Numbered from the stretch's first letter, positions 1 to 6,370 are shown. The stretch: DNA of 6,560 bases from Opitutaceae bacterium (GCA_031282705.1 JAITDF010000722.1:1-6560), one strand, 5' to 3'. Notes: generated by a model not told the origin, from the sequence alone. Made by a program: numbers and translations.

Positions 1-18
1 CCTGCCAAAATCTGCCGA

Positions 19-32
19 CCGCGCAACATCAG
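19..32. repeat. Fragment of dispersed repeat (ccgcgcaacatcag)
   Basis: This 14-base string is identical to 5526-5539 and is the reverse complement, with one mismatch, of 6444-6457. In the two other places it forms the end of a 44-base element whose opposite end is an 18-bp palindrome. Here the adjoining sequence (tctgccga) only loosely resembles the rest of the element, so this is a degenerate or partial copy. Confidence 0.55.
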
Positions 33-180
33 TTCAAGTTGGAGCCGGCGGCGAGCTTGGACATCCGGCGCCCCGTCCGGGTGTCCGCGAGGCCGGGGCA
101 TCGGGGGAAAGATGCGGGATGGAGGAGAGTGCATGAAGGCCGTTCCGGGGGAGCGGGCGCACGCGGCTGGCGTGCGGTGT

Positions 181-231
181 CCGGCGTCCCGCCGGGCCGG
201 GTTCGGCGGAGGGGCTTGCAACTCTCCGCCG
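181..231 (-). terminator. Two GC-rich hairpins after mreB, possible terminator
   Basis: Two stem-loops lie just past the mreB stop in its direction of transcription. Bases 204-211 (cggcggag) pair perfectly with 224-231 (ctccgccg) around a 12-base loop. Bases 181-186 (ccggcg) pair perfectly with 190-195 (cgccgg) around a 3-base loop. Neither is followed by a T-tract on the minus strand, so this is not a canonical intrinsic terminator. A role in ending the transcript or protecting its 3' end is inference. Confidence 0.3.
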
Positions 232-264
232 GCTGGAAGGCAGGTGCTCCCGGCGCGCAAGGGG

Positions 265-1281
<1,017 letters not shown>

Positions 1282-1379
1282 GGGTGTTTGTGATAAATGG
1301 CGGAGGTGGCGTTTGCCGCGCGGTTTGCTTGGGAAGGAATCGTGTTTTTTGAGACTGTCAAAGGGGAAAAGCGGGTTTG

Positions 1380-1490
1380 GGGATTTTCGATTTTCGATTC
1401 TCGATTTTCGATTGGGGAGCTTCCGCTCCCGCCGGCGGACCGGCGCGGCGGCGCCCAATCGAAAATCGAGAATCCAAAATCGAAAATCCC
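1380..1490. repeat. Inverted repeat of 7-bp units (gattttc), 37-bp arms
   Basis: The left arm 1380-1416 and right arm 1454-1490 are reverse complements at 36 of 37 positions; the only mismatch pairs 1395 with 1475. The left arm consists of heptamers gattttc, gattttc, gattctc, gattttc and a partial gatt (1382-1413). The right arm carries the inverted series. The 37-base loop (1417-1453) is GC-rich. The arms are strikingly AT-rich for this region. As RNA or extruded DNA it would form a long hairpin. It lies upstream of both divergent genes, roughly 100 bases from the mreB start and 67 from the antiporter start. Confidence 0.9.
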
Positions 1491-1535
1491 AACATTGCTT
1501 TCCGGCGATGAATCGAGCGTGATGGGGGGCGCTGA

Positions 1536-1542
1536 AAGAGGA
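1536..1542 (+). promoter_or_regulatory. Weak ribosome binding site for the antiporter
   Basis: The sequence aagagga resembles a Shine-Dalgarno site but ends about 14 bases before the ATG at 1557, which is further than the usual 5-9. It is the only candidate of this kind in front of the four genes in the window. Confidence 0.3.
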
Positions 1543-1556
1543 AAACCGTTTTATTT

Positions 1557-3977
1557 ATGGATAGCGAAGGCGTCACTCTCATCAAGGATCTGGGCACGTT
1601 GCTCGTCGCGGCGGGCCTGGCGGGCATCATTTGCAAGCGGCTGGGGCTCTCGGTCATCGTGGGCTATCTGGTCGCGGGCATCGTCATCGGGCCGCATTCG
1701 CCGCCGTTTTCGTTGATCGCGGAGGAGGAGCGCATCAAGGCGCTTTCGGAGATGGGGCTGGTGTTCGTGATGTTCGCGATCGGGCTGGAGTTGAGTGTTT
1801 CGCGGCTGGCGAAGATGGGGGTGGCCACGCTGGCGGCGACGGCGCTGGGGGCGTTTTTCATGCTCAATTTCACGTTGCTGCTGGGCTACGCGCTTTCGTG
1901 GTCAACGATGCAAAGCCTGTTCGTGGCGGCGATGTTCATGGTGTCGAGCTCGGCGGTGATTTCGAAGATCATGGGGGAGTTGAAGCTGAAGCACGACAGC
2001 ACGGCGCAGATGGCGCTGGCGGTGACGGTGGTGGAGGATGTGGTGGCGGTGCTGATGATCACGGCGCTGGGGGCGCAGACGCACGCGAGCAGCGGCAACG
2101 GGGTGGGGGTGGTGCTGGCGATGCTGGGGGCGTTCGTGGCGTTGCTGCTGGTGGCGGGGTTGCTGCTGATGCCGCGGCTGCTGCGGCGGCTGGAGGCGAA
2201 GGGCGACCCGGAGTTGCAGACGATCATGGTGGTGGGGTTGCTGCTGGTGCTGGCGTTTTTCACGGTGAAGGCGGGGTATTCGCTGACGCTGGGGGCGTTT
2301 TTGTTCGGGGCGGTGGTGGCGGAGATCAAGCAGAAGATCGCGGTGGAGAAAAATTTCGCGGGCATCCGCTACATGTTCAGCAGCGTGTTTTTCGTGTCGA
2401 TCGGGATGATCATCGACATGAAGATGCTGGAGGCGGTGTGGTTGCAGGTGCTGTTGCTGGGGTCGTTTTCGTTGCTGGTGCGGCCGATCGCGTGCGGGTT
2501 TGCGTTGATGCTGGTGGGGGTGCCGCCGCGGCAGGCGAGGCGTGGGGGGCTGCTGCTGACGCCGCTGGGGGAGTTCACGTTCATCATCGCGCAGGCGGGC
2601 ATCACGGCGGCGGTGCTGCCGGTGGAGTTTTATCCGCTGGCGGTGGGGCTGTCGATTCTCACGGTGATGGCGACGCCGATTCTCAATCGTTACGCGGGGC
2701 CGATTTTGCGTTTTGTGGACTGGATCGAGCCGCGGCCGGTGAAGCGGGCGATTGATGTGTATCACGGGTGGTTGCAGCAGCTGCAGTCGCGGCCGTCGCC
2801 GGCGCCGGTGTGGGCGCATGTGCGGGGGCCGGTGTGCCGGGTGGCGATCGAGATGCTGTTCATCTCGGGGATGCTGATTTTTTCGGAGCGGATTCTGGAG
2901 GCGCTGGAGGTGTCGGTGGTGGGGACGTGGCTGTCGAAGGAGGCGATGGACTGGGCGTTCTGGTCGGTGCTGGCGGCGATCGTGCTGGTGCCGACGGTGG
3001 CGGTGTGGCGCAATGTGTCGGCGATGGCGCTGATTTTGTCGGAGCATCTGGGCGGGGCGGGTTCGCGGGTGCCGGCGGGGGTGATCCGGGCGGGGTTGAG
3101 GGCCATCGCGCTGCTGGGGCTGGCGTATTGGTTTTATGCGATTCTGCCGGTGCAGTCGCTGCCGGGGTGGGGCTGGGGGATCATGGCGGCGGGGACGTTG
3201 TTCGTGATCGTGTTTTTCTCCAACAAGCTGATTTACTGGCACAGCAGGTGGGAGTCGTCGTTGCAGGAGGTGCTGGCGGAGGATTCGCGGGAGTTGTCGG
3301 AGGTGCGCGCCGACGCGCGGGCGGCGATGGGGCGCAATCTGGAGACCTGGCAGCTCCAGCTCGAGGAGTGCGTGGTGCCCGACGGGGCGCGCTACGCGGG
3401 GCGGAGTCTCACGGAGCTGGCGATTCCGGCGCGTTTCGGCTGTTCGATTCTGGAGATAGAGCGCAACGAGCGCGTGGTGGCGGTGACGGGGGCGGAGGTG
3501 CGGTTGTTTCCCGGCGACAAGCTGCTGCTCATCGGGCGCGAGGCGCAGCTCGCGGCGGCGACGGAGTTTCTCGGCGGCGGGGGCGGCGCGGCGGGGGTGG
3601 GCGCGGCGGGGCGCGGCGGCGGGGCTGGGGAGGCGCGCGCGGCGGACGACGAGGGCGACGAGTTCGGGGGGACGGTGCTGGAGACGTTCGCCCTGCCGGA
3701 GCACAGTCCGCGCACGGGGCGGACGCTGGCGGAGCTGCAGGTGGCGCGCAGGACGGGGGTGCGCATCGCCGGCATCCAGCGGGATGGGGCGCGCATCATC
3801 AATCCCGCCGGCAGCGAGATGTTGCAGCCCGGCGATGGTTTGCTGCTCGTGGGCTCGCTGGTGGAGTTGCGCGCCTTCCGGCAATGGGCGCTGGGCGAGG
3901 ACGGCGGGGTCGGGAGGGCCGCCGGGACAGGGGCGGATGCCGCCCCGCCCCCGGCTTCGGCCTCGGCTTCGGACTGA
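1557..3977 (+). CDS. CPA2-family monovalent cation:H+ antiporter with two RCK_C domains
   Basis: This is an 806-residue integral membrane protein of the KefB/KefC/YbaL-like CPA2 family, predicted to exchange K+ or Na+ for protons across the inner membrane. Residues 8-380 form the exchanger domain with about 12-13 hydrophobic segments, including GYLVAGIVIGP at 36-46 and the ion-site motif VVEDVVAVL at 158-166 (Glu160-Asp161). A second membrane region at about 427-558 has roughly four further hydrophobic segments. Two TrkA-C-like (RCK_C) domains follow: about 600-672, with FPGDKLLLIG at 651-660, and about 706-780, with QPGDGLLLVG at 757-766. They are separated by a Gly/Ala-rich linker (673-700). 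No Rossmann-type RCK_N domain is visible, unlike KefB/KefC. The tail (781-806) is low-complexity Ala/Pro/Ser. Codons end predominantly in G, unlike the neighbouring genes. The transported ion cannot be read from the sequence; the family is secure. Confidence 0.93.
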   Translation: MDSEGVTLIKDLGTLLVAAGLAGIICKRLGLSVIVGYLVAGIVIGPHSPPFSLIAEEERIKALSEMGLVFVMFAIGLELSVSRLAKMGVATLAATALGAFFMLNFTLLLGYALSWSTMQSLFVAAMFMVSSSAVISKIMGELKLKHDSTAQMALAVTVVEDVVAVLMITALGAQTHASSGNGVGVVLAMLGAFVALLLVAGLLLMPRLLRRLEAKGDPELQTIMVVGLLLVLAFFTVKAGYSLTLGAFLFGAVVAEIKQKIAVEKNFAGIRYMFSSVFFVSIGMIIDMKMLEAVWLQVLLLGSFSLLVRPIACGFALMLVGVPPRQARRGGLLLTPLGEFTFIIAQAGITAAVLPVEFYPLAVGLSILTVMATPILNRYAGPILRFVDWIEPRPVKRAIDVYHGWLQQLQSRPSPAPVWAHVRGPVCRVAIEMLFISGMLIFSERILEALEVSVVGTWLSKEAMDWAFWSVLAAIVLVPTVAVWRNVSAMALILSEHLGGAGSRVPAGVIRAGLRAIALLGLAYWFYAILPVQSLPGWGWGIMAAGTLFVIVFFSNKLIYWHSRWESSLQEVLAEDSRELSEVRADARAAMGRNLETWQLQLEECVVPDGARYAGRSLTELAIPARFGCSILEIERNERVVAVTGAEVRLFPGDKLLLIGREAQLAAATEFLGGGGGAAGVGAAGRGGGAGEARAADDEGDEFGGTVLETFALPEHSPRTGRTLAELQVARRTGVRIAGIQRDGARIINPAGSEMLQPGDGLLLVGSLVELRAFRQWALGEDGGVGRAAGTGADAAPPPASASASD

Positions 3978-3987
3978 CCAGGAGGAA

Positions 3988-4059
3988 TGGGAGAAATGGG
4001 AGAAATGGGAGGAATGGGAGAAATGGGAGATATGGGAGGCATGGGAGATATGGGAGGCA
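3988..4059 (+). repeat. 9-bp tandem repeat, eight direct units (tgggagNNN)
   Basis: Eight contiguous 9-base units occupy 3988-4059: tgggagaaa twice, tgggaggaa, tgggagaaa, tgggagata, tgggaggca, tgggagata and tgggaggca. A partial unit (ggaggaa) precedes them. Variation is confined to the last three bases of each unit. The array begins 10 bases after the antiporter stop codon. Because 9 is a multiple of three, every reading frame gives a repeated tripeptide, for example Trp-Glu-Lys or Asn-Gly-Arg, but no gene context supports translation. Confidence 0.93.
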
Positions 4060-4117
4060 TGGCGTTCTCAAAGGTGCCATATCTCCCATAACTCCCATAT
4101 CTCCCATTTCTCCCATT
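4013..4117 (+). terminator. Long hairpin after the antiporter gene, possible terminator or mRNA 3' protector
   Basis: Bases 4013-4053 pair with 4077-4117 at 39 of 41 positions (mismatches 4039/4091 and 4040/4090) around a 23-base loop (4054-4076). The hairpin starts 36 bases after the antiporter stop. Only a short T run (4116-4119), partly within the arm, follows, so classical intrinsic termination is not assured. The structure is strong enough that an effect on transcript ending or stability is plausible. This function is inference. Confidence 0.5.
4080..4115 (-). repeat. 9-bp repeat, four inverted units
   Basis: Four units in the opposite orientation fill 4080-4115: tatctccca, taactccca, tatctccca and tttctccca, which are reverse complements of tgggagata, tgggagtta, tgggagata and tgggagaaa. 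They follow the eight direct units after a short non-repeat spacer and complete the hairpin. Confidence 0.93.
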
Positions 4118-4228
4118 TTCCGAAACCACGCAGCACAGGCGGGCCCGGAGCGCGCCCCCTCCCGCCAAAGCACCGGACCCTCCGCGCAACCTCGGTTATC
4201 AACTGAAGGCTGCCCGGGGGCGTGTCCG

Positions 4229-4260
4229 CACGATTCCACGATTCCACCATTTCACCATTG
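4229..4260 (+). repeat. 8-bp tandem repeat in rph leader
   Basis: Four 8-base units lie head to tail: cacgattc, cacgattc, caccattt and caccattg. It is a short simple repeat without an obvious function, in the untranslated region before rph. Confidence 0.7.
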
Positions 4261-4338
4261 CGGCGCCGCATTTTCGTTGTCGCCATGCGTTGCGAATCGT
4301 CAGAGTCTCTTTGTTTTCCAGATTCAATCCGCCCGATC

Positions 4339-4364
4339 AACCGCAGCATCCAACCGCAGCATCC
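4339..4364 (+). repeat. 13-bp perfect tandem duplication before rph
   Basis: The string aaccgcagcatcc occurs twice in immediate succession (4339-4351 and 4352-4364), ending 9 bases before the rph ATG. It occupies the place where a ribosome binding site would sit and contains no GGAG-like sequence. Confidence 0.75.
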
Positions 4365-4373
4365 CCATCCCTC

Positions 4374-5144
4374 ATGAGCCAGACCACCGCCGTCCGCGCC
4401 GACGGACGCAAACCCGACCAACTCCGCCCGGTCACTCTCACGCCCGGCATCGCCCCGCACGCCACCGGCTCGGTGCTCATCGGCTTCGGCGACACGCGGG
4501 TCATCTGCGCGGCGACCATCGAGCCCAATGTCCCTGTCTGGATGAAACAGCAGGGCGTGAAAGGCGGCTGGCTCACGGCCGAGTATTCGATGCTGCCCTA
4601 CAGCACGCACGACCGCAAGCCGCGCGACATCGCCAAGGGCCGCATCGACGGGCGCACCGTCGAGATCCAGCGTCTCATCGGGCGCTCCCTGCGCGCCGTC
4701 GTTGACCTGCAAAAGCTCGGCCAGAACACGCTCTGGATCGACTGCGACGTGCTTCAGGCCGATGGCGGCACGCGCACCGCCTCGATCACCGGCGCCTATC
4801 TTGCCGCGCGGCTCGCCGTGCAGAAGCTCATCGACGAAAAGAGGCTCGCCGAGAATCCCATCACCGACTCCATCGCGGCCGTCAGCGTCGGCATCCTGGA
4901 AAACCGCGAACTCCTCGACCTCGCCTACGTGGAGGACAAGGACGCCGGGGTGGACTTCAACGTGGTGATGACCGGCCGCGGGCGGTTTGTCGAAATCCAG
5001 GGCACCGGCGAGGAGGCGACTTTCAGCCACGACCAGTTGCAAAGTCTGCTGGCCCTCGCGCAAAAGGGGTTGAAGCAAATCGCCGCCGAGCAGACCGCGT
5101 TTCTGACAAAACAGTTGCTGGGGACGCTGACGCTGAAAATTTAG
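4374..5144 (+). CDS. rph: Ribonuclease PH (phosphorolytic 3'-5' exoribonuclease)
   Basis: The 256-residue product is RNase PH, slightly longer than the usual 238-245. It removes 3'-terminal nucleotides of tRNA precursors beyond CCA using phosphate, releasing nucleoside diphosphates, as a cytoplasmic hexamer. Family signatures are clear: RPVTLTPG at residues 18-25, GSVLIGFGDTRV at 32-43, GGWLTAEYSMLPYSTH at 64-79, DGRTVEIQRLIGRSLR at 92-107 with the phosphate-site Arg94, CDVLQADGGTRTASITGA at 124-141 with Thr133 and Arg134, and YVEDKDAGVDFNVVMT at 185-200 containing the conserved acidic residues. The start at 4374 (MSQTTAVRADGRK) is chosen because upstream in-frame sequence from 4290 resembles nothing in the family and would translate the 13-bp duplication. 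No Shine-Dalgarno sequence precedes it. Codons end mainly in C. It is probably transcribed alone. Confidence 0.97.
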   Translation: MSQTTAVRADGRKPDQLRPVTLTPGIAPHATGSVLIGFGDTRVICAATIEPNVPVWMKQQGVKGGWLTAEYSMLPYSTHDRKPRDIAKGRIDGRTVEIQRLIGRSLRAVVDLQKLGQNTLWIDCDVLQADGGTRTASITGAYLAARLAVQKLIDEKRLAENPITDSIAAVSVGILENRELLDLAYVEDKDAGVDFNVVMTGRGRFVEIQGTGEEATFSHDQLQSLLALAQKGLKQIAAEQTAFLTKQLLGTLTLKI

Positions 5145-5146
5145 GC

Positions 5147-5171
5147 TCCCTCCGGGGTGCCGGGGGAGGGA
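5147..5171 (+). terminator. Terminator-like hairpin after rph
   Basis: Bases 5147-5153 (tccctcc) pair perfectly with 5165-5171 (ggaggga) around an 11-base GC-rich loop, starting 3 bases after the rph stop. It is followed by purines rather than a T-tract, so it is at best a non-canonical terminator. Confidence 0.35.
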
Positions 5172-5199
5172 AGGGAAGAAGAGGGGAGGAGCGCCGGGC

Positions 5200-5277
5200 G
5201 CGCGGCAGCGTGACGTCCCGCAGACTGGCGGACTGCGCTCCGCTCGAAACCAAACCTGCTTCGGGCCGAAGGCCCGC
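5200..5277 (+). repeat. Repeat module, degenerate copy A
   Basis: The left part (gcgcggcagcgtgacgtccc, continuing to 5223) matches 5388-5411 with two substitutions. The right part (5250-5277) matches 5416-5444 except for one extra C in the second copy. The palindrome expected in the middle is degenerate here: gcagactggcggactgc at 5220-5236, plus inserted sequence. The right part contains a perfect 6-bp stem with a GAA loop (cgggccgaaggcccg, 5262-5276). Confidence 0.75.
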
Positions 5278-5337
5278 CATCGGAGGCGCGCTGGCGAACG
5301 AGCTGGGCGGGGCGAGACGGGGCGGGGTTGCGTCGAA

Positions 5338-5355
5338 GCAGACTTGGAAGTCTGC
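5338..5355. repeat. 18-bp perfect palindrome GCAGACTTGGAAGTCTGC
   Basis: Two 8-base arms surround GG. Together with its flanks, the 31 bases 5333-5363 are an exact reverse complement of 6462-6492. The flank ggtacgac on the right recurs with other family members. Confidence 0.93.
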
Positions 5356-5387
5356 GGTACGACAGCAGGCGTTGCGACAGGCTGACG

Positions 5388-5444
5388 GCGCGGCAACGTG
5401 ACGTACCGCAGGTTTCCAAACCTGCTTCCGGGCCGAAGGCCCGC
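5388..5444 (+). repeat. Repeat module copy B with palindrome GCAGGTTTCCAAACCTGC
   Basis: This copy carries a perfect 18-bp palindrome at 5408-5425 preceded by gtacc and followed by a 6-bp stem with GAA loop (5429-5443). Bases 5403-5427 are an exact reverse complement of 6536-6560. It is the intact counterpart of the degenerate module at 5200-5277. Confidence 0.88.
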
Positions 5445-5471
5445 AAGCCAGTCCGGCCCCGGAAACGAGCG

Positions 5472-5485
5472 CGCAACCGGTTGCG
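5472..5485. repeat. 14-bp perfect palindrome CGCAACCGGTTGCG
   Basis: The 14 bases read the same on both strands with no spacer. It sits 10 bases left of the 5496-5539 element. It could bind a dimeric protein or be an unselected GC-rich palindrome; the sequence alone does not decide. Confidence 0.6.
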
Positions 5486-5495
5486 GGCTTCCCAG

Positions 5496-5539
5496 GCAGA
5501 CTTGGAGGTCTGCGTTACGACGGAGCCGCGCAACATCAG
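5496..5539 (+). repeat. 44-bp dispersed repeat, left inverted copy
   Basis: It begins with the palindrome GCAGACTTGGAGGTCTGC (one arm mismatch) and ends with gccgcgcaacatcag. It is the reverse complement of 6444-6487 at 41 of 44 positions. The copies point toward each other and enclose the queD-like gene. I see no target-site duplication beside it. Confidence 0.88.
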
Positions 5540-5632
5540 ATCGTAAATGAGAAAGAAGGCGCGGCGGATGCTGGCCATGAACATGACATCGGAGGACGGC
5601 GGTTTTGTCGTGGCGAATGCAGATTCGGCGTC

Positions 5633-5659
5633 TTGTCATCCGCGCCTTGTCATCCGCGG
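5633..5659 (+). repeat. 14-base-period tandem (cttgtcatccgcg twice)
   Basis: The 13-mer cttgtcatccgcg occurs at 5633-5645 and again at 5647-5659, separated by one base. It lies about 90 bases before queD and has no obvious role. Confidence 0.6.
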
Positions 5660-5705
5660 GCGCCACCCCGCGCTTGCGGCGCGGTGGTTTTGGGCTTTGG
5701 GTTTG

Positions 5706-5718
5706 GGCGGAATCCGCC
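5706..5718. promoter_or_regulatory. Small palindrome GGCGGAATCCGCC upstream of queD
   Basis: Two perfect 6-base arms flank a single central A, ending 27 bases before the queD start. The position would suit an operator or a leader hairpin, but short GC-rich palindromes are common here, so function is uncertain. Nothing in the leader looks like a preQ1 riboswitch. Confidence 0.25.
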
Positions 5719-5745
5719 TCCGCCTGCCAGAACCATTTTTCCGCC

Positions 5746-6201
5746 ATGCCGTATCGCATCAGCAAAATCTTCGAGATCGAAAACGGTCACATCCTTTCCA
5801 AGCATCCCGACAACTGCCGCTTCCCGCACGGGCACAGCCGCATGGTCGAGATCGTGCTCGCCGCCGACTCGCTCGACGCCAACGACATGGTGTGCGATTT
5901 CAAGGCCGTCAAGGAATCGCTCGGCGCGTTTCTCGAATCATGGGACCACGCGCTCTGCCTCAACACCGCCGACCCGAATTTCGGGTTTTATCAAAAAACC
6001 TACGGCTCGCGTATCATCCCTTTTGAAAAGGCCGACCCGACGAGCGAGCGGATGGCGAAGGCCATTTTCGACGAGGTGCGCGCGCGGCTGGCGGAGCCGG
6101 CGGCGGCGAAAGGCGCGCGTTATCCCGTGGCCGCCGGCGTGCGCGTGGAGCGCGTGCGCGTCACCGAAACCAGCTCGACTTGGGCCGAGTATTCGGAGTG
6201 A
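5746..6201 (+). CDS. queD: 6-carboxytetrahydropterin synthase QueD / 6-pyruvoyltetrahydropterin synthase family
   Basis: This 151-residue protein belongs to the PTPS/QueD family. QueD converts 7,8-dihydroneopterin triphosphate to 6-carboxy-5,6,7,8-tetrahydropterin, an early step toward preQ0 and queuosine, in the cytoplasm. Likely zinc ligands are His15 (ENGHIL) and His28 and His30 (HGH). The probable catalytic Cys23 lies in DNCRFPHGH (22-30). DHAL at 67-70 supplies the conserved Asp-His pair, PTSERMAKAIFDEV at 98-111 matches the PTSE region, and VRVTETSSTWAEY at 137-149 carries the conserved Glu141. It is longer than E. coli QueD (about 120), with extra sequence near residues 71-97. The start at 5746 (MPYRISKIFEIENGH) is chosen because in-frame sequence from 5605 does not resemble the family. 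No Shine-Dalgarno site and no queC, queE or queF neighbour are seen, so the exact pterin reaction is inferred from the family. The gene lies between inverted repeats. Confidence 0.88.
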   Translation: MPYRISKIFEIENGHILSKHPDNCRFPHGHSRMVEIVLAADSLDANDMVCDFKAVKESLGAFLESWDHALCLNTADPNFGFYQKTYGSRIIPFEKADPTSERMAKAIFDEVRARLAEPAAAKGARYPVAAGVRVERVRVTETSSTWAEYSE

Positions 6202-6280
6202 TGCCATGTGACGCAGCACCGATGTAACGTCCCGCCGCTTGGCAGACTGTCGCGCAAAAAGGTGCGATTCAATGTGGCGT

Positions 6281-6324
6281 CAGCCCGCCGCCAGCCCGCC
6301 GCCGGCACCCGCCGGCACCCGCCG
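6281..6324 (+). repeat. GC-rich tandem repeats of 11 and 10 bp
   Basis: cagcccgccgc occurs twice (6281-6291 and 6292-6302), overlapping gccggcaccc, which occurs twice (6301-6310 and 6311-6320) plus a partial copy. Confidence 0.75.
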
Positions 6325-6343
6325 CTGGAATCGTCTTTTCGTT

Positions 6344-6370
6344 TTTCGTCCATCGTCTTTCGTCCATCGT
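6344..6370 (+). repeat. Tandem tttcgtccatcgt (period 14)
   Basis: The 13-mer tttcgtccatcgt is present at 6344-6356 and 6358-6370. It is followed by a strongly pyrimidine-biased run (6371-6402). Confidence 0.75.

Larger units (their letters stand above)
1..264. other. Intergenic region downstream of mreB, no supported gene
   Basis: No convincing gene is visible between the mreB stop and the window edge. Bases 19-32 (ccgcgcaacatcag) match 5526-5539 exactly and match 6444-6457 inverted with one difference, so the edge carries a fragment of the dispersed repeat described near queD. A minus-strand frame with an ATG at 134-132 stays open to the edge, but it reads through this repeat fragment and resembles no family I recognise. 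mreC often follows mreB; no recognisable MreC start is seen here, although one could lie outside the window. Confidence 0.6.
1282..1556. promoter_or_regulatory. Divergent mreB / antiporter spacer, presumed promoters
   Basis: Both flanking genes start outward from this 275-base spacer, so it must hold their promoters unless transcription enters from further away. On the minus strand TTGACA (plus positions 1356-1361) matches a sigma-70 -35 box about 75 bases before the mreB start, but the -10 region at 16-18 bases spacing (around tccttc) is poor. No clear promoter is visible for the antiporter. A large inverted repeat occupies 1380-1490. Promoter placement is inference. Confidence 0.4.
3978..4373. 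other. Repeat-rich spacer between antiporter and rph
   Basis: This 396-base stretch has no supported gene. From left to right it holds a 9-bp minisatellite with inverted units (3988-4117), a GC-rich stretch without clear features (4120-4228), an 8-bp tandem repeat (4229-4260) and a 13-bp tandem duplication (4339-4364) ending 9 bases before the rph start. A promoter for rph is expected here because of the distance and the strong hairpin upstream, but I see no clear -35/-10 pair. Confidence 0.6.
5145..5745. other. 601-base spacer between rph and queD, filled with palindromic repeats
   Basis: No supported gene lies here. The stretch holds a hairpin after rph, a purine-rich run (5162-5190), two related modules (5200-5277 and 5388-5444), palindromes at 5338-5355, 5408-5425, 5472-5485 and 5496-5513, a 14-base direct tandem (5633-5659) and a small palindrome before queD (5706-5718). 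Several frames stay open through the repeats on both strands, but they only translate repeat sequence. Confidence 0.65.

Noticed and set aside
1333..1361. Sigma-70 promoter for mreB with TTGACA at 1361-1356
   Set aside because: The -35 match is perfect but no acceptable -10 lies 16-18 bases away, so it is mentioned only within the spacer entry and not as a promoter call.
1282..1458. Longer mreB with start at 1458 (59 extra residues)
   Set aside because: The extension would be encoded by the inverted repeat and promoter spacer and is Arg/Lys/Pro-rich, unlike any MreB N-terminus; the start at 1281 gives normal length.
1902..3884. Minus-strand open frame of 660 codons under the antiporter
   Set aside because: It is dominated by Arg, His, Gln and Pro, typical of an antisense shadow of a G-ending-codon gene; the antiporter is clearly the real gene.
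4290..4373. Longer rph start at 4290
   Set aside because: The extra 28 residues include the 13-bp duplication and are absent from known RNase PH N-termini.
2768..4705. Plus-strand open frame of 645 codons overlapping antiporter, repeats and rph
   Set aside because: It runs out of frame through two recognised genes and the 9-bp array, giving Gly/Ala-rich and Asn-Gly-Arg repeat text with no domain.
5200..5539. Possible CRISPR array
   Set aside because: The palindromes are spaced irregularly, vary in class and orientation, and recur beyond a gene; there are no regular spacers and no cas genes.
5141..5584. Minus-strand 147-codon frame in the rph-queD spacer
   Set aside because: Most of it translates the palindromic modules (Gln-Thr-Ser-Lys-Ser-Ala type text). 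The first residues (MFMASIRRAFFLIYDL) look protein-like, so a relic cannot be excluded, but evidence is too thin to annotate.
5605..5745. Longer queD start at 5605
   Set aside because: The 47 extra residues translate a tandem repeat and GC-rich spacer and do not resemble the family; MPYRISKIFEIENGH is a typical beginning.
5540..5745. preQ1 riboswitch upstream of queD
   Set aside because: No preQ1-I or preQ1-II core sequence or A-rich tail is visible; the leader has only small GC-rich palindromes.
4068..5765. Minus-strand open frame of 565 codons across rph and the repeat spacer
   Set aside because: It is antisense to rph and translates palindromic repeats; no recognisable protein.
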